Positions 9,129-18,407 of a DNA stretch of 56,111 nucleotides are shown here, piece by piece (the first letter of the stretch is position 1; every line of letters begins with the position of its first letter). The stretch covers positions 1 through 56,111 of the forward strand of contig JAMNXO010000013.1 in NCBI GenBank assembly GCA_023653115.1, in the 5' to 3' direction. Source of the DNA: Erythrobacter sp. (GTDB lineage: Bacteria > Pseudomonadota > Alphaproteobacteria > Sphingomonadales > Sphingomonadaceae). Made by a program: the position numbers and the translations under genes. A model generated the notes under the pieces. It saw only the letters and a program-made list of their open reading frames with translations, was not told the origin of the DNA and searched no databases.

Positions 9129-10040
9129 TTACTTCTTCTGCTTGGACTTAAGCGCCAGCCCCATCCCCAGCAGCGCCAACGCCATGCCGCCGGCCGAGAG
9201 CGCGTCCCACTTGAACCCTTCGAACAAGGTCGACAGCAGCATGGCGACGCACACTGTCACGATGCCATTATAGGCCGTGCGTCCCGCGCCGATCTCGCGC
9301 ACCAGATTGTAATGCAGCGGGAAGGTCACCACCGAGCCGATGATAGCAAGATAAGCAGTCCCCGCCCAGAACTGCCACGCGGTCGGCACCTGCGGCGCAC
9401 CTTCGGTGAGCATCGCATAGCCGAGATCGAAACCCGTGCCGTAGAGCATCGCCCACGCGAGCAGGCTCACCATCGGCACCCCGCGCCCGGTGGGGTTTGC
9501 CTGCACCACATTGGCAATCGAAGCCGCCAGCATTCCGCCGATCGCCAGCATGATGCCGAGGCCCACATTTCCTCCGAGCGGCGCAGCGTTCCATTCGTGC
9601 ACCAGCAGCATCGCCACCCCCGCGATGGCCACAAGGCTGCCGCCAATGAACCCGCCCGCCACCTTCTCGCCGATGAACACCTTGGCGAACACCGCATTGG
9701 GCACCATCAGCAGCGCGAACATCACCGCGACGATGCCGGAGGTGATGTGGCTTTCGGCATGATAGACGAACAGGAAATTGCCCGAGAACTGCGCAATGCC
9801 GACGCCCAGCGCGAGCAGGTGCTCGGGGCGATTGAGCCGCAGGCGGTTGCCCATCACCACCGCCAGCGCGAACAGGGCAGGCGTCGCCAGCATGAAGCGG
9901 TAGAACACGCCCCAGGCCGCGGGCACATCGGCAATCTGCCCGGTGATCACGAACCAGGTCGAACCCCAGATCGTGCCGGTCAGCATGAAGGGGATCAGCA
10001 CCTTGGGGCTGAGCATCGACGGCACGGGCGCGGAACTCAT
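9129..10040 (-). CDS. EamA/DMT-family transporter
   Basis: A 303-residue inner-membrane protein with about ten hydrophobic helices arranged as two EamA repeats; GTIWGSTWFVITGQIADVPAAW at the start of the first repeat is typical of the drug/metabolite transporter superfamily. Members export amino acids or metabolites. The ATG at 10040 overlaps the TGA of the threonine aldolase gene (ATGA), so the two are translationally coupled. The coupling suggests, without proving, a link to amino-acid metabolism such as threonine or glycine efflux. Confidence 0.85.
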   Translation of the reverse strand: MSSAPVPSMLSPKVLIPFMLTGTIWGSTWFVITGQIADVPAAWGVFYRFMLATPALFALAVVMGNRLRLNRPEHLLALGVGIAQFSGNFLFVYHAESHITSGIVAVMFALLMVPNAVFAKVFIGEKVAGGFIGGSLVAIAGVAMLLVHEWNAAPLGGNVGLGIMLAIGGMLAASIANVVQANPTGRGVPMVSLLAWAMLYGTGFDLGYAMLTEGAPQVPTAWQFWAGTAYLAIIGSVVTFPLHYNLVREIGAGRTAYNGIVTVCVAMLLSTLFEGFKWDALSAGGMALALLGMGLALKSKQKK

Positions 10041-11056
10041 AGCGCGGCAATCGCCTTGCCGAGTGCGGCGGCATCTTCGCTGCGGGTGTTCCACGCGGTG
10101 ACGAAACGCGCAGATTCCGGCCCCCAGTCATAGAAGGCGAAATCCTGCGCGCGCAGGGCGGCACGCTCGGCCTCGGTGAGATGCACGAACAGCTCGTTCG
10201 CCTCGACCGGGTGGAGCAGGCGATCAGCGCAGCCGGCGGCCACTTCGCGCGCGGCGGCATTGGCGTGGGCGGCATTGGCGAGCCACAGCCCGCCTTCCAG
10301 CATCGCGAGGATCTGGGCGGCGAGATAGCGGCCCTTGCATTGCAGGTGACCGGCGCGCTTGCGGCGATAGCGCACCTGGGAAGCAGCCTCGGGATCGAAC
10401 AGGATCACGGCTTCCGCCCCCATCCCGCCATTCTTGATGAAGCCGAAGGCGAGGCTATCGACCGGGCCGCTGGCCCTGCGCGCGGCCTCCTCGGGCGATC
10501 CGCCCAGATGAGCCGCCGCATTGGCAAAGCGCGCCCCGTCCATGTGCAGGCCGAGGCGGCGCTGCTTGGCAAACGCGCCCAGCGCCGCAAGTTCGGCCGG
10601 CGTATAGGCGCGGCCATATTCGCTCGCCTGGGTGATAGCGATCGCGTGCGGCTGCACCTGATGCACATAATTGCGGATCGGGTCGATCAACGCGGCGATA
10701 TCCTCGGGCGTCAGCTTGGCGCCCTCGCCTTCGGCCAGCATCAGCTTGGCGCCATGGAGGAAGAAGCCCGGCGCGCCGCCTTCGTCGACCTCGATATGCG
10801 CCTCGCGGTGGCAGACGACCCCGCCGTGGGGCGCACACATGGTGGCCAGCGCGAGACAATTTGCCGCCGTCCCCGTCGCCACCCACAGCGCGGCGCACTC
10901 CCGCCCGAACAGCGCGGTAAAGCGCGCATCGAGCTCGGCCGACAGCGCATCGCCGTCATAGGGATTGTCGGGCTGGTCCGCGGCACGCATCGCCTCCCAC
11001 AGCTTGGGGTGGACGGCGGCGGCGTTGTCGGAGAGAAAGGGCTTGGGCAAGGTCAT
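10037..11056 (-). CDS. ltaE: low-specificity L-threonine aldolase-type PLP enzyme
   Basis: This 339-residue fold-type I PLP enzyme cleaves L-threonine/allo-threonine to glycine and acetaldehyde. The PLP lysine is K208 in FGFIKNGGMGAEAV, the ring-stacking histidine is H84 (CHREAH), and HMDGARF at 171-177 supplies the Asp/Arg that hold the cofactor. Length is normal for the family. ATG at 11056 is preferred over a TTG two codons upstream. It is the first gene of a two-gene unit with the EamA transporter. Confidence 0.88.
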   Translation of the reverse strand: MTLPKPFLSDNAAAVHPKLWEAMRAADQPDNPYDGDALSAELDARFTALFGRECAALWVATGTAANCLALATMCAPHGGVVCHREAHIEVDEGGAPGFFLHGAKLMLAEGEGAKLTPEDIAALIDPIRNYVHQVQPHAIAITQASEYGRAYTPAELAALGAFAKQRRLGLHMDGARFANAAAHLGGSPEEAARRASGPVDSLAFGFIKNGGMGAEAVILFDPEAASQVRYRRKRAGHLQCKGRYLAAQILAMLEGGLWLANAAHANAAAREVAAGCADRLLHPVEANELFVHLTEAERAALRAQDFAFYDWGPESARFVTAWNTRSEDAAALGKAIAAL

Positions 11057-11121
11057 CGCCAATCGCCTCTAGCTGCCAGCGCGCAGTTGGCAAGCATCAG
11101 GCGCAAGCGGGAGTAGGAAGC

Positions 11122-11439
11122 ATGGACGGCACGCGCGCCGAGGTCACCATTACCCACCATGTGCAAGGGCAGGGCGGGTGTTACCTCGCCGTGGTCGCCG
11201 GGTCAGCGCAGGAGGCCTATCTCCAGTGGGAGCCGGGCGGGATGCAAGGCGGCAAGGAGGTGCGGATCGCCGCGCATACCGTGGTGCCGCGCGCGCTCGG
11301 CGGGCGCGGAGTGGCGGGGCAACTGACCCGCCGGCTGGTCGAAGATGCCGCGCGGCTCGGCTTTCTGATCCGGCCGGATTGCTCCTATGTCGCCGCCAAG
11401 TTTGCCGAAAACCCTGACTGGGCCGCGCTCAAGGCCTGA
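11122..11439 (+). CDS. small GNAT-fold acetyltransferase (YjdJ-like)
   Basis: A 105-residue single-domain protein of the short GNAT group (PF14542 type). It contains the hallmark central part: a beta strand, then VVPRALGGRGVAGQLTRRLV, where GGRGVAG is the acetyl-CoA pyrophosphate loop, and a C-terminal helix with Cys-Ser-Tyr. Acceptor unknown. It is divergent from the threonine aldolase gene and its last 55 bases overlap the 3' end of the oppositely transcribed PH-domain gene, an unusually long tail-to-tail overlap. Confidence 0.8.
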   Translation: MDGTRAEVTITHHVQGQGGCYLAVVAGSAQEAYLQWEPGGMQGGKEVRIAAHTVVPRALGGRGVAGQLTRRLVEDAARLGFLIRPDCSYVAAKFAENPDWAALKA

Positions 11440-12950
11440 GCGGGAGGCGCATCGAGCCGCGAATAATCGGTGCCGGCGATGGTTTCGAGCACGCTCGCCC
11501 GCAGCGCCCGCGCATCGGCCAACGGCACGCCGGGGATCGCGAAGGTGCCGCCCGCCAGCCCGAGATGCACCGTCGCATAGCCGCGCCAACGCGCCAACGG
11601 GCCTTGTGCGATCTCGACCGAATGGAGTTTCAGCCGGGTCGCGATCCGGCTGGTGGGGGACAGCAGCCCGGTGGTGGAATAGATCTGCGTCTCGCCCAGC
11701 GCAAAGCGGCGGAATTCCCACGCATAGAGATTGGCGCCCACCGCCACCACCGCCATCCCGAGCGGGATCAGCACCAGCCCCGGCTGCGCGAAGATGGCCA
11801 CAGGTATGGCCGCCAGCACGAACCCCAGCGCATCGCCGATTGCCTTGTCGGTGCGCTGCCGCTTGCTGGCCCGCTGCCAGCGGGTCGCTGCGTCCGGCAG
11901 GCGGAAACCGGCCGCCGCGACAATCGGGGCGATCTCGTCCATCCGGGCAAAGGGCGCGACCACATGACTTTCGCTCCCGGCATCCTGCGCAAGGCTGACA
12001 AAGCTCAACCCGTGCCAGCCGAAACGGTAGCGCAGCAGGCCGGTGCCAATCACCAGCCCCTGCACCCTGTGCACAGGCATCACCACATCGGTGCGGGTGA
12101 ACAATCCGCGCTGCCGCCGGAACCCCCTCGCCGAGCGGGTGAGCGTAAAGCCCCAGTCCCGCAGGAACGTCCGCACTATGCCGCTCGCCATGCCGACCAC
12201 GACCAGCACGATCACCCCTGCAATCGCGCCGGCGGCCTGCACATAGGGGCCGAGCGTGGCGACGGTGCTGCCCTGCTGCTTGAGCCAGATATACCACTTG
12301 TCGACGTTCCAGATGTCGACGACATTATCGACATATTGCAAGGCGCCGAACAGCACCGCGAACACCGCGAGCGAGAATTCGAACAGGCCGAAGCGCACCA
12401 GCCGCCACGCGCCCATCGCGAACAGCACTTCGCCCTCGGACGCCCGGGCAGGCGTGGGCGCGGCGGGATCGGCGCTGGCTGATGTCACCGCCTGCGCCGC
12501 CTGCTCCTCCTCGCGCCGCTCGCGCACCAGTTGGCGCAGGCGCTCGCCTTCGCCATTGGTGAGGTATTGGAGGCTCATGTCCTCGCCCCCGCCTGCGCCG
12601 GTCTCGAACTTGACCGCGACCAGCCCGAACAGGCGCGGCAAAGGATTGGCTTCGAGACTGACGTCCTGGATACGCTCGTAAGGCACCGAGCGGGCCGAGC
12701 GGCTCAGCAGGCCGCTCTCGACGCGGATGTCCTGTTCGCCAATGGTGTAGGTCTTGCGCCGCCAGCCGAGATAGCTGACGCCGGTGCCGATCAGGATCGA
12801 GGCCAGCCCCACGCCAATCGCTATGGCGAACCGTCCGCCGCCGCCGATCCCGGAAAAGGCAATCGCGATCGCCGGGAAAATCCCGCTGCGGATGCTGGCG
12901 ATCGCGCCGATGGCGACGCTCAGCGGGGCAGTGCGTTGTTGCTGGCTCAC
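11385..12950 (-). CDS. membrane protein with repeated bacterial PH (bPH2) domains, YdbT type
   Basis: A 521-residue membrane protein with two N-terminal helices (about 18-60), a bPH2 domain starting near YTIGEQDIRVESGLLSR (68-84), two further helix pairs and two more bPH2 repeats (FTLTRSARGFRRQRGLF and IYSTTGLLSPTSRIATR). This helix-pair/PH alternation is typical of YdbT/YvbH proteins. Function is poorly known; Bacillus relatives are linked to envelope stress and bacteriocin resistance. The GTG start at 12950 overlaps the stop of the upstream YdbS-type gene (GTGA). The C-terminal coding end overlaps the acetyltransferase gene on the other strand. Confidence 0.85.
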   Translation of the reverse strand: MSQQQRTAPLSVAIGAIASIRSGIFPAIAIAFSGIGGGGRFAIAIGVGLASILIGTGVSYLGWRRKTYTIGEQDIRVESGLLSRSARSVPYERIQDVSLEANPLPRLFGLVAVKFETGAGGGEDMSLQYLTNGEGERLRQLVRERREEEQAAQAVTSASADPAAPTPARASEGEVLFAMGAWRLVRFGLFEFSLAVFAVLFGALQYVDNVVDIWNVDKWYIWLKQQGSTVATLGPYVQAAGAIAGVIVLVVVGMASGIVRTFLRDWGFTLTRSARGFRRQRGLFTRTDVVMPVHRVQGLVIGTGLLRYRFGWHGLSFVSLAQDAGSESHVVAPFARMDEIAPIVAAAGFRLPDAATRWQRASKRQRTDKAIGDALGFVLAAIPVAIFAQPGLVLIPLGMAVVAVGANLYAWEFRRFALGETQIYSTTGLLSPTSRIATRLKLHSVEIAQGPLARWRGYATVHLGLAGGTFAIPGVPLADARALRASVLETIAGTDYSRLDAPPAQALSAAQSGFSANLAAT

Positions 12951-13465
12951 AGGCTCTCGCGGCGGATATGGGCGCGGATCTCCTCGCGCATATCACGTGC
13001 CAGCTCCTCGCCGAGGCCGGGCAGCGCCACGCTGGCATTGTGATTGCCTGCGGTGTGGAGCGTCAGCGTGGCGATCCCGAAGAACCGGTCGAGCGGGCCC
13101 TGATCAACGTCGATATGCTGCACCCGCCCGAACGGCACCACCGTGTCCGAACGGAACAGCAAACCGCGCACCACCCGCAGCCGGTCAGCACTGATCTGAT
13201 AGCCGCGCGCGTTGTAGCGGCTTTGCGGAATGCGGATCACCAGCGCCAGCGCGACCACCAGAACTGTGCCGGCAATCAGGCCCGGCGGCAGCACCGCCGC
13301 TTTGCGGATCACCGCCTCGAGCGCCAGCGCGCCGACCAGAAAGGGGATCGCCAGCCCCACCGTGCGCAGCCGCAGGGCATGGGCGTAATTGGGGTGAAGC
13401 CGGGTCAGTTCGCCATCATCATCGACAGGTAGGCCGGCAGGGCTGAGCGCGGGAGCAGTGTCCAT
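12947..13465 (-). CDS. bacterial PH-domain membrane protein, YdbS type
   Basis: A 172-residue protein with two membrane helices (about residues 33-71) followed by one bPH2 domain beginning YNARGYQISADRLRVVRGLLFRS-like sequence at about 83-105, then PFGRVQHIDVDQGPLDR. It is the small partner of the larger YdbT-type protein encoded immediately downstream, and the two cistrons overlap by 4 bases, as is usual for ydbS-ydbT pairs. They probably form one membrane complex. Confidence 0.85.
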   Translation of the reverse strand: MDTAPALSPAGLPVDDDGELTRLHPNYAHALRLRTVGLAIPFLVGALALEAVIRKAAVLPPGLIAGTVLVVALALVIRIPQSRYNARGYQISADRLRVVRGLLFRSDTVVPFGRVQHIDVDQGPLDRFFGIATLTLHTAGNHNASVALPGLGEELARDMREEIRAHIRRESL

Positions 13466-13504
13466 GGTGCCTTACTGGCGCAACACACTATCCCCGCGCA
13501 AGCA

Positions 13505-14674
13505 TTATCGCCGCTGGTCAAACCGCCGTCCGATCAGGGCGGCCGCGATGTTGGTCTTCTGCACGTCGATGCTGCCGCCCGCGATGCCCCAGGCATAGGC
13601 ATCGCGCAGGCGCTGCTCCATGCCGTAATCCTTGTGATAGCCGTATCCGCCCATCACCTGCATCCCCATCGCGGTCACCTCGCGCACGATCTCATTGGCA
13701 AAGCACTTGGCAACCGAGCTTTCGAACACGGTCGGCAGGCCATCGGGCTGGTTCGCGGCATTGGCGGCGGCGCGGTGGATCAGCAGGCGCGCGGCTTCCA
13801 CCTTCATCGCCATTTCGGCGATCTTGAGCTGCACCGCCTGGAACTCGATGATCGGCTTGCCGAAGGCCTCGCGCTCCTGAACATACTGGGTCGCCGCTTC
13901 CAGCGCGGCAGCGGCCACGCCGAGGCTTTGCGTCGCATTGCCGCAGCGTTCCAATCCGAAGGCGCTCATCAGCTTGCCGAACCCGCCTGCGCCGATGATG
14001 ACATTGTCGGTGGGCACCCGCACATCCTCGATTGCGTAGTCGGCGGTGGCGATGCCGCGGAAGCCCATCAGCTCCTCGCGCTTGCCGAACTGCATTCCGG
14101 GCGCGTCCTTCTCCAGCAGGATCGCCCCGATCCCCTTGGCGCCCTCATCATCGTTGAAGCGGCAATAGGTCACGTAGTAATCCGAATGGCCCCCGCCGCT
14201 GGTCCAGCGCTTGTAGCCGTTGACGACATAGTGGTTGCCATCAAGCACCGCGCGGGTTTTCAGATCGGTGAGCGCGGTGCCGGCGTCAGGCTCGGACATC
14301 GAGACCGCCACCACCTTCTCGCCCTTGATGACTTCGGGCAGGATGCGCGCCTTCATCTCGGGGCTGCCGAAACGTTCGATAGTGCGCACCGGCCCGGCCA
14401 GCGCCTCGAACACCGGGAAGGCAACCGCGTTGGAGATCTTGGCGAATTCCTCGAGCACGATCAGCGCCTCAAGATGCCCGAGGCCGAGGCCGCCATATTC
14501 GGCCGGCAGATTGACGCCGAGAAAGCCCATCTCGCCATAGATGCGCAGCATATCGTGCGGGACGGGATAGTCCTTCGCCTCCATGTCGCGCGCCAGCGCG
14601 GGCAGCTCGGCACGGGCAAATTTGCGCGCGGTGTCCTGCAGCTCGCGCTGCTCGTCGGTGAGTTGAAAGTCCAT
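13505..14674 (-). CDS. acyl-CoA dehydrogenase
   Basis: A 389-residue FAD-dependent acyl-CoA dehydrogenase that would introduce the 2,3-double bond into an acyl-CoA. Family landmarks are present: VAVSMSEPDAGTALTDLKT (flavin contact), YKRWTSGGGHSDYYV, AEMAMKVEAARLLIHRAA and AMGMQVMGGYGY. The C-terminal substrate loop reads WGIAGGSIDVQKTNIA, with glycine where medium-chain enzymes carry the catalytic glutamate, a pattern seen in branched/steroid or carnitine-type relatives that place the base elsewhere. It is divergent from the GST-fold gene and marks the left edge of the catabolic region. Confidence 0.9.
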   Translation of the reverse strand: MDFQLTDEQRELQDTARKFARAELPALARDMEAKDYPVPHDMLRIYGEMGFLGVNLPAEYGGLGLGHLEALIVLEEFAKISNAVAFPVFEALAGPVRTIERFGSPEMKARILPEVIKGEKVVAVSMSEPDAGTALTDLKTRAVLDGNHYVVNGYKRWTSGGGHSDYYVTYCRFNDDEGAKGIGAILLEKDAPGMQFGKREELMGFRGIATADYAIEDVRVPTDNVIIGAGGFGKLMSAFGLERCGNATQSLGVAAAALEAATQYVQEREAFGKPIIEFQAVQLKIAEMAMKVEAARLLIHRAAANAANQPDGLPTVFESSVAKCFANEIVREVTAMGMQVMGGYGYHKDYGMEQRLRDAYAWGIAGGSIDVQKTNIAAALIGRRFDQRR

Positions 14675-14786
14675 GGCAGCCTCAATCCCTTGTCGTCACG
14701 TCTGCGTCCCCTAGCGCATTTATGAGGGCGACGGACAAGCCCGTGGGGCCTAGAGTTTGCGCAAAATCGATCAGGGAGAAACACAA

Positions 14787-15434
14787 ATGACCACGCTTCA
14801 TTCCAGCCTCGGCCCCAATCCGCGCCTTGTGCGGATGTTCATGATCGAAAAGGGGCTGGAGGAAGGTCGCGATTTCACCCGCGTGCATTATGACATCATC
14901 ATCGGCGCGAACCGGCAGGATGCGAGCTATGTCGCCAAGAACCCGCTCGGCACCACCCCGACGCTGGAGCTGGATGACGGCACCTGCCTCACCGAAAGCT
15001 GGCCGATCTGCGAATATATCGAGGAACTGCACCCCGCGCCCAACCTGTTCGGGGAAACCCCGGTGGAGCGCGCCACGGTGCGCAAATGGGCGCGCCTGTT
15101 TGATCAGGAAGTGGTCGTGCCGATGACAATGGGCTTCCGCGCCGGCGCGGGCCGCCCGATGTTCGAACCGCGCATGGCGGTGGTCTCGCCCGAGGCCGGG
15201 GCCGAGCTTTCCGCCATGGCAGATGACAAGTGGCGGATGTTCGACGGCTTTCTGGGGGGCAGCAACCACATCGCACTGGGCCGCTTCACCTTTGCCGATC
15301 TCCCGATGTTCGCCTTTGCCAATTTCGGCTTCACCGTGGGCTGGAAACTGCCCGAGGGGACCGACAACCTTGCGCGCTTCATCGACACGCATAACCAGCG
15401 CGCCTGCGCGAGCGTGTGGCAGCAGGCCGAATAG
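14787..15434 (+). CDS. glutathione S-transferase family protein
   Basis: A 215-residue GST-fold protein. The thioredoxin-like N-domain carries the cis-proline and following Ser/Glu-Ser motif (NPLGTTPTLELDDGTCLTES, residues 51-70), and the helical C-domain follows. The start at 14787 is supported by GGGAGAA 7 bases upstream. Bacterial members conjugate, isomerise or dehalogenate substrates with glutathione; the context suggests a role in catabolism or detoxification. The stop overlaps the GTG of the next gene by one base. Confidence 0.88.
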   Translation: MTTLHSSLGPNPRLVRMFMIEKGLEEGRDFTRVHYDIIIGANRQDASYVAKNPLGTTPTLELDDGTCLTESWPICEYIEELHPAPNLFGETPVERATVRKWARLFDQEVVVPMTMGFRAGAGRPMFEPRMAVVSPEAGAELSAMADDKWRMFDGFLGGSNHIALGRFTFADLPMFAFANFGFTVGWKLPEGTDNLARFIDTHNQRACASVWQQAE

Positions 15435-16213
15435 TGCCTGACCTTAGCGGCAAGGCTGCCATCGTCACCGGCTGCGCCAGCGGGATTGGCGCGGCGACGG
15501 TGCGGCGGTTGGCGGCGGACGGGGCGCAGGTGCTCGGCACCGATCTTGATGCAGAGCGCGGCGCGGCTTTGTGCGCGGAAGTGGGCGCGGTGTTCGCGGT
15601 GCAGGATGTGTCCGACCGTGCCGCGTGGCCCGCGATCGTGGGCCAAGCAGTCGCGGCCTTCGGGCGGCTCGATATCCTCGTCAACAATGCCGGGATGGTC
15701 TCGGGCGCAGGCATTGGCGACCTTGATGATGACGCGATGTTCGCCGCGTGGGATCAGGTGCTCGCCGTCAATCTCACCGGCACAATGGCAGGCTGCCGGG
15801 CGGCGATTGCGGCGATGCGGGAGAACCCGGGCGTGCCCAAAGGCGCGATCGTCAACATCGCCTCGACCACCGCGATTGCGCCGCTGCCCACCGATGTCGG
15901 CTATTCGGCGAGCAAGGGCGCGGTGCGGGTGCTGTCGAAATCGGTGGCATCATGGTGCGCCCAGCACCAGCTCAACATCCGCTGCAACACGGTGATCCCC
16001 GGCGCGACAATGACGGGCATCCTTGAAGCGGCCGAACAGCACACCCCCGGTCTGATTGCAGCCGTGGCCAAAACCTCACCGCTCAATCGCCTCGCCGATC
16101 CTTCGGAAACCGCCGCCGCGATTGCCTTCCTCGCCAGCGACGAATGCCCGTTCATGACAGGCGCGGAGATGCTGGTGGACGGCGGGGCGCTGTCGATCCA
16201 TCCAGGGTTTTGA
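15434..16213 (+). CDS. short-chain dehydrogenase/reductase
   Basis: A 259-residue classical SDR: glycine motif TGCASGIG (12-19), NNAG in LVNNAGMVSGAG, serine in NIAST, and Y157-x-x-x-K161 in YSASK. The C-terminus MLVDGGALSIHPGF closes the fold as usual. It would oxidise or reduce an alcohol/ketone with NAD(P)(H). GTG at 15434 overlaps the GST stop; another GTG at 15416 inside the GST gene is possible. Coupling with the GST gene suggests both act on the same compound. Confidence 0.88.
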   Translation: MPDLSGKAAIVTGCASGIGAATVRRLAADGAQVLGTDLDAERGAALCAEVGAVFAVQDVSDRAAWPAIVGQAVAAFGRLDILVNNAGMVSGAGIGDLDDDAMFAAWDQVLAVNLTGTMAGCRAAIAAMRENPGVPKGAIVNIASTTAIAPLPTDVGYSASKGAVRVLSKSVASWCAQHQLNIRCNTVIPGATMTGILEAAEQHTPGLIAAVAKTSPLNRLADPSETAAAIAFLASDECPFMTGAEMLVDGGALSIHPGF

Positions 16214-16222
16214 GCGGCGCTT

Positions 16223-17524
16223 CTAGCCGTCCCGCATCTTCTCCAGATAGCCGGTCGGCCCCATCTGCGCCGCGGTCCACACGAAGATCGCAAGGCTGGC
16301 GAGGCCCGAGATGAGGCAGACGCCGAACACCGCGACCGCCAGCGAGCTATCCCCTTGGGTCGGCACCAGCGCATCGCTGACCGCACCGATCACCGCAAGG
16401 CCCAGCGCCTGCCCGACAAGGTTGTTGAAGAACAGCGCAATCGCCACGGCAAAGCCGCGACTGGCCGGCTCGACCGCCGCCTGAATGCCCGACATGATCC
16501 CCGCCTGACTGGCGACATAGATGCCATAGGCCACCCCGAACCACCCGAGAAACACGTAGAAACTGTCCGATGACAGGCTCAGGGCCAGCGGCACCACGCA
16601 GCCCAGGCTTACCAGCCCCGGCAACCACGCGCGCCAGCGTTCGTCGCGCAAGGTCAGCCAATGGGTGAGGTATCCGCCCAGAATCGGCCCCGGAATGCCG
16701 CCGAGGAAGAAGGTGAGGCCGAGATACAGCCCGACATCGCCGGTCGAAATCGGGAATTGTCGCAGCATCACCGCGGCCATCCAGAAGGCCAGCGCATAGC
16801 CGATCATGATCTGCACCGCCCAGCCCAGCGCCAGCCCCATGAACACGCGGTTGGTGACGAGGCTCTTGATCGTGCGCCCCAAGGGCAGCTGCGTCATGTC
16901 GGTCCCCGCCGGGGCATAACGCCCGCGCTGCGGCTCGCGCACGGTGAGGTAAATGACGAGGCCCAGCAACAGTCCCGGCAGGCCCATCAGGATAAAGGCC
17001 CAGCGCCAGTTGAACATCTCGGCCAGCTGCCCGCCGAACACCAGCCCCGCCGCCGTGCCGACGGTGGATCCCAGCGTGAGATAGCCCATCGCCTTGGCCA
17101 GTTCATGACGGGCGAAGAAATCGGCGACGAGGCTTTGCGAAGACGGCCCCGAACAGCCCTCCCCCACGCCCACGCCGGTGCGCGCGGCAAACAGGGTCCA
17201 GAAGCCCGTGGCGGTGCCGCAGGCGGCGGTCATCAGGCTCCAGAAGCTGATGGCGCTGGCCACGATATTCTTGCGGGTGGAACGGTCAGCCAGCCGCGCT
17301 GCCGGAAAGCCCGCCAGCACATAGACCAGCGAAAACGCCGCTCCGCCCAGCAGGCCAAGCTCGAAGTCCGACAGTGAAAACTCGGCCTTGATGTCCTCGA
17401 CCAGAATGCCGAACACCAGCCGGTCGGCCACGCTGAAGGCGCTCGTGAGCGTCAGCAGGCCGAGCACATACCAGCGGTACGTGCCGCTGCGTTCCTCAGT
17501 GGTGAGGGCGGGCGTAGAGGCCAT
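16223..17524 (-). CDS. MFS transporter (Spinster-like)
   Basis: A 433-residue twelve-helix major facilitator. The block ARTGVGVGEGCSGPSSQSLVADFF and the LADRSTRK loop between helices 2 and 3 match the Spinster/phthalate-permease-like MFS carriers common in sphingomonad catabolic clusters. It probably imports or exports an organic acid or hydrophobic substrate. Its start overlaps the preceding SDR gene by 29 bases on the same strand, so they form one transcript. It is convergent with the SDR ending at 16213. Confidence 0.87.
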   Translation of the reverse strand: MASTPALTTEERSGTYRWYVLGLLTLTSAFSVADRLVFGILVEDIKAEFSLSDFELGLLGGAAFSLVYVLAGFPAARLADRSTRKNIVASAISFWSLMTAACGTATGFWTLFAARTGVGVGEGCSGPSSQSLVADFFARHELAKAMGYLTLGSTVGTAAGLVFGGQLAEMFNWRWAFILMGLPGLLLGLVIYLTVREPQRGRYAPAGTDMTQLPLGRTIKSLVTNRVFMGLALGWAVQIMIGYALAFWMAAVMLRQFPISTGDVGLYLGLTFFLGGIPGPILGGYLTHWLTLRDERWRAWLPGLVSLGCVVPLALSLSSDSFYVFLGWFGVAYGIYVASQAGIMSGIQAAVEPASRGFAVAIALFFNNLVGQALGLAVIGAVSDALVPTQGDSSLAVAVFGVCLISGLASLAIFVWTAAQMGPTGYLEKMRDG

Positions 17525-18275
17525 TGTCCACCGGGATCGTCAGGCCATTGAGGAACCGCGCTTCGTCCGAGGCGAGGAACAGCACGCAGCCTGCCACATC
17601 GCGCGGATGGCCGAGCGCATCGGCAGCGAGCGGGCCTTCGGGGATATCCATCGGCGTCGTCCCGCCGCGGCCCGAAATGCCCATCACCATCGGGGTTTCA
17701 ATCCCGCCAGGCGCGAGCGCGTTTACGCGGATGCCGTAGCCCTTGTCCTGGAAATCCACCGCGAGGCTGCGGGTCATCCCCGCAATCCCGGCCTTGCACG
17801 CGGCGTAGGCGGGAATGTTGCCATAGCCCATCAGCGCAGCGGTGGAGGCCATGTTGATGATCGACGAGCCGCCGCCGCCCACCTTGAGGTGGCGATGCTT
17901 CATCAGCGGCACGGCATATTTGCAGCCCAAAAAGGTGCCGACCACGTGAATATCGAGATGCAGCTTGAAGTGCGCGAGGCTGCATTCCTCGATGCTCTCG
18001 AAGATCACATTGCCCGCGTTGTTGACGAGGATGTCGAGCCCGCCGTGGCGTTCCTCGACCGCGCGCATCACCTCGATCCACTGGTCTTCGCTGGTGACAT
18101 CCAAGGCCATCGCATCGCCGCCGATCTCGGCGGCAACCTTGTGGGCGAGTTCCACCTCGCGGTCAGTGACGATCACGATCGCCCCTTCGCGTGCCAGCGC
18201 CTCGCAATCGGCCTTGCCCAGACCCATCGCCCCGCCTGTCACGAGCGCAACCTTGCCCGCTACCCGTCCCGCCAT
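17496..18275 (-). CDS. short-chain dehydrogenase/reductase
   Basis: A 259-residue classical SDR with TGGAMGLGKA (glycine motif near residue 13), LVNNAGNVIFES, the catalytic serine in NMASTAA and Y157-x-x-x-K161 as YAACK. The ATG at 18275 is preceded by GGGAGAG; a start 5 codons upstream is rejected because it would cover that site. It is first in a two-gene unit with the MFS carrier and divergent from the Rieske oxygenase gene at 18408, sharing a 132-base promoter region. Confidence 0.9.
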   Translation of the reverse strand: MAGRVAGKVALVTGGAMGLGKADCEALAREGAIVIVTDREVELAHKVAAEIGGDAMALDVTSEDQWIEVMRAVEERHGGLDILVNNAGNVIFESIEECSLAHFKLHLDIHVVGTFLGCKYAVPLMKHRHLKVGGGGSSIINMASTAALMGYGNIPAYAACKAGIAGMTRSLAVDFQDKGYGIRVNALAPGGIETPMVMGISGRGGTTPMDIPEGPLAADALGHPRDVAGCVLFLASDEARFLNGLTIPVDNGLYARPHH

Positions 18276-18311
18276 GCTGCTCTCTCCCAAAAGCTTGTGT
18301 TTATGCCGCCC

Positions 18312-18385
18312 AGCCTAAGGAGCGGGCGGGCCGGTGCCACTGTCGAAAGCGCGAGGGTTCAGGCAGGCCCCTGTCGATGTATTCT
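18312..18385. promoter_or_regulatory. divergent promoter with CAAAAGTG-like site
   Basis: The central octamer CGAAAGCG (18344-18351) is 6/8 identical to the CAAAAGTG found in other promoters of this region. It lies 26 bases from a minus-strand -10-like TAGGCT (18312-18317) and 28 bases from a plus-strand TATTCT (18380-18385). The spacing would place a regulator near -42 of both promoters. Assigned by eye. Confidence 0.35.
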
Positions 18386-18407
18386 CCTGCCCGAGGGAGA
18401 GACGGGC

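Noticed and set aside
17388..18407. N-terminal extension of the Rieske oxygenase to 17388
   Set aside because: It overlaps the SDR and MFS genes on the other strand and has no similarity to oxygenases; ATG 18408 has a good ribosome site.
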